Source of the DNA: JAVBQJ01 sp031549115
GTDB lineage: Bacteria > Verrucomicrobiota > Lentisphaeria > Victivallales > Victivallaceae
Length of the DNA: 53,760 nucleotides
Direction: 5' to 3'
Assembly: GCA_031549115.1 (NCBI GenBank)
Contig: JAVBQJ010000052.1
Span: 1-53,760 of the forward strand
Positions within the stretch are counted from its first letter, which is position 1, and every line of letters starts with the position of its first letter. Below, in pieces: positions 51,723 to 53,760 of this stretch. The notes beneath the pieces are model-generated. The model was not told the DNA's origin, did no database searches, and worked only from the letters and a program-made list of their open reading frames with translations. A program made the translations under genes and the position numbers.

Positions 51723-53760
51723 ATGTTGAGATTTAAGAGTATCGTCGGAGTTTTGATCGTGTTTTTGACAATGGCGTTGCGTGCGGCCGATGCGTTGAAA
51801 CCGTCCGGGAAGGCGCGGGAGGTCGATTTAGCAAGCCTGACCATCCTGCTTCCGCAGTCGCCGACGCCGCAGGAAATGGAGGCGGCGCGGGAACTGCAAA
51901 GCCACCTGGCGGTGATCACCGGCCAAGAGCCGGCGGTTCGCCGCGAAAACGAAACGTGGCAGGCGCCGGTCATCAGCGTCGGTGCGACCGGGTTGGCCGC
52001 ACAGCGCGCGCCGTTTTCCGGGCGGCAGTTGGGACCGGAGGGGTACGAAATCGCCGTCACCGGCGACGGTTCGGTTTTCCTGACCGGCGGGGCGCAACGC
52101 GGTCCGCTTTTCGCCGCGTATGCGTTCCTGGAGGAAGATCTGGGGGTGAGGTGGTATTCGGCCTACGAGGAGACGGTTTACCTCGATTGCGGGTCGAACG
52201 CTTCCGTGACGCCGCGCGCCGGAGAACCGGCCTTCGACCTCTTTCGCGACGCTTGCGACTACTCCACCAACGACGCTGTTTTCGTGTTGCGCAACCGGCT
52301 CAATCCGTGGCGGCGCCCGGACGGGAAGCAGGAAATCATCCCCGCTGAATTGGGCGGCAATTTCCGCTTCGTCGGCGGCGTGGCGTTTCATACCTTCGAC
52401 TGGTTCTGGCGCTGGCACCCGGATACGGTATTCGCGGTGTTCTCGGAGTGGTTCATGGTGGACGCCAACGGCGCACGCAGCAAAGAACAGCTCTGTACCA
52501 GCAATCCGTCGTTGCGCGCGGCCTATCTCAAAGATGTGCTCAACATGCTGATTGTAAATAATATTGGCCCGGGGGAGGTGATCGGCTTTTCGCAGCACGA
52601 CAGCGGCGACTACTGCCATTGCCCGGCGTGCCTCAAAGTGACCGAAGAATACGGATCGACCTCGGCGCCGCTTCTCGATATGGCCAACTGGCTGGCCCGG
52701 AAGGTGCGCGAAGCCGGGTACGACGTCAAAATCATGCTGCTGGGCTACCTGAGCACACGCCGCCCGCCCGCGCGGGAAATGAAGATGGAGCCCAATATCA
52801 CGCTTTTTCTCACCACCGATCTGCATATGGTGACCAAGGCGCAGATTCCGCTTTCACAGAGTGAACAGTTTGTCGCCAATCTGGCCGCCTGGAAACGGAT
52901 GATTCCGGAATTCTACATCTACGATTATCCGGTGTTTTACGCGAATTACCATTGGAATTTGCCGACTCTTTACGCCACCGGAGTCAATTACCGCTTTTAC
53001 CGGGACAACGGCGCCCGCGGCATTTACCCCGATTCGTTCATCGAAGGAAATTTCGGCGACCGGCAGGAGCTCCGGACCTGGATCAACGCCAAACTGATGT
53101 TCAATCCCGATCTCGATGTCGAAGCGCTGATTGAAGATTTCGCGCTGAATTTTTATGGCGCCGCCGGCCCCGACGTGCTGTTGTGGTTCAAGGAGCTCTA
53201 CGAAACCGGCCGCAAAGGGCTGATGGGGGACCCGGATTACGAAGCCTATCTTGCGCGCAGTACCGCCCTGCTTGACGCCGCGGAACAGAAGCTGGCCGCC
53301 GCCGGGGAGACCGGTAAGCTCAAGCGGTTGAAGCGCCTGCAAATATCGCTGCGCAGCCAGGAAATCGACTTGCAGTTCCCGCGCTACAAAGCGAACGGCA
53401 TCCCGTATCCGGAGGAATTCAAACGCCGCATCGCCGATTTCCGCGCCATGGCGCGGGAGACGGGATGCTGGGTTTACGGAGGCGGGAAAAGCATCGACCA
53501 GCGCCTGGATTGGGTGCTGGCGCTCGATGAATTGGCGGTCAACGAATACACCGAGCCCATTCCGGACGGCGAACGCATCCGTCTTGCCGGAGTCTGGCGC
53601 TTCAAATTTCTCGGCAATCCGGAGGTGCCTCTGTCCGCGCTGGCGCCGCAAATGGAGGAGTACGCCAAGGAGGATTTCAATGCCGACGGCTGGAACGCCT
53701 ATCTGGATACGCTCGGAGGGTGGGAGGAGCAAGGGTATCCGGCCACCGACGGAACCGGAT
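51723..53760 (+). CDS. secreted DUF4838/GH67-like protein fused to a GH2-type domain, cut by window end
   Basis: The frame is open to the window edge (679 codons seen). A signal peptide is present (MLRFKSIVGVLIVFLTMALRAAD). Residues about 35-150 look like the alpha-glucuronidase-type N-terminal domain (ARELQSHLAVITGQEPAV, AAYAFLEEDLGVRWYS). The DUF4838 domain follows (CTSNPSLRAAYLKDVLN, GFSQHDSGDYCHCPAC). Near the end, IRLAGVWRFKFLGNPE begins what looks like a GH2-type sugar-binding domain, so the full protein is probably a multi-domain hydrolase. GGAG eight bases before the ATG sets the start, two bases after the previous stop. Confidence 0.8.
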   Translation, partial: MLRFKSIVGVLIVFLTMALRAADALKPSGKAREVDLASLTILLPQSPTPQEMEAARELQSHLAVITGQEPAVRRENETWQAPVISVGATGLAAQRAPFSGRQLGPEGYEIAVTGDGSVFLTGGAQRGPLFAAYAFLEEDLGVRWYSAYEETVYLDCGSNASVTPRAGEPAFDLFRDACDYSTNDAVFVLRNRLNPWRRPDGKQEIIPAELGGNFRFVGGVAFHTFDWFWRWHPDTVFAVFSEWFMVDANGARSKEQLCTSNPSLRAAYLKDVLNMLIVNNIGPGEVIGFSQHDSGDYCHCPACLKVTEEYGSTSAPLLDMANWLARKVREAGYDVKIMLLGYLSTRRPPAREMKMEPNITLFLTTDLHMVTKAQIPLSQSEQFVANLAAWKRMIPEFYIYDYPVFYANYHWNLPTLYATGVNYRFYRDNGARGIYPDSFIEGNFGDRQELRTWINAKLMFNPDLDVEALIEDFALNFYGAAGPDVLLWFKELYETGRKGLMGDPDYEAYLARSTALLDAAEQKLAAAGETGKLKRLKRLQISLRSQEIDLQFPRYKANGIPYPEEFKRRIADFRAMARETGCWVYGGGKSIDQRLDWVLALDELAVNEYTEPIPDGERIRLAGVWRFKFLGNPEVPLSALAPQMEEYAKEDFNADGWNAYLDTLGGWEEQGYPATDGTG

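Overview
The window reads as a chromosomal segment of a Lentisphaerota-type bacterium (Victivallis-like), inferred from content and not from a marker gene. Two short pseudopilins share an almost identical FTLIELLVVIAIIAI start, and they sit beside very large secreted glycoside hydrolases of the DUF4091, DUF4838 and GH106-like types and an SSS sodium symporter. That mixture is known to be abundant in Victivallis and relatives. No rRNA, tRNA or CRISPR array was seen.

Layout. (1) 1-3248, minus strand: a replication/recombination-style operon with a sliding-clamp-like protein carrying a coiled-coil tail, a small unknown protein, a RecB/Cas4-type PD-(D/E)XK nuclease with an Fe-S cysteine set, and a DUF932 protein cut by the window edge. 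It resembles a phage, plasmid or ICE module. (2) 3699-17154, plus strand, visibly AT-rich compared with both sides: a compact defence operon. Its genes are a DndC/SspD-type sulfurtransferase, a DUF4007 protein (SspB), a large P-loop ATPase (SspC), a cysteine desulfurase (SspA), a PLD-DEAH helicase, a 60-residue protein, a DndD-like SMC ATPase, a 173-residue unknown protein and a full sigma-70 factor. This is an Ssp-type single-strand DNA phosphorothioation system with a putative restriction module and its own sigma factor. (3) 17274-22000: accessory genes, namely a Fic protein, a YwqK/MORN-type lipoprotein, a small membrane protein and a HipBA toxin-antitoxin pair.

(4) 22684-34526: a divergent AraC regulator and a long sugar-catabolic operon (GarR-like reductase, SDR, UlaG-like hydrolase, zinc alcohol dehydrogenase, cupin, DeoC aldolase, PfkB kinase, transaldolase-like enzyme, SGNH esterase, a mutarotase-like protein, GH36 alpha-galactosidase). 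(5) 34790-43963: a second transcription unit with a pseudopilin, a clan-A glycosidase, an SSS symporter and a GH106-like hydrolase. (6) 44142-46466, minus strand: a GH2 beta-mannosidase, convergent with unit 5. (7) 46837-53760: a GntR/LacI-type regulator, a second pseudopilin, a DUF4091 hydrolase and a DUF4838-GH2 fusion that runs off the end.

The AraC regulator can be tied to units 4 and 5 from sequence alone. Both promoters carry the direct repeat GTTCAT-N15-GTTCAT, followed after exactly 21 bases by a -10-like hexamer. The inferred workflow is that secreted or surface glycosidases release sugars, the sodium symporter imports them, and the dehydrogenase/kinase/aldolase operon breaks them down. 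The exact sugar cannot be read from the sequence.
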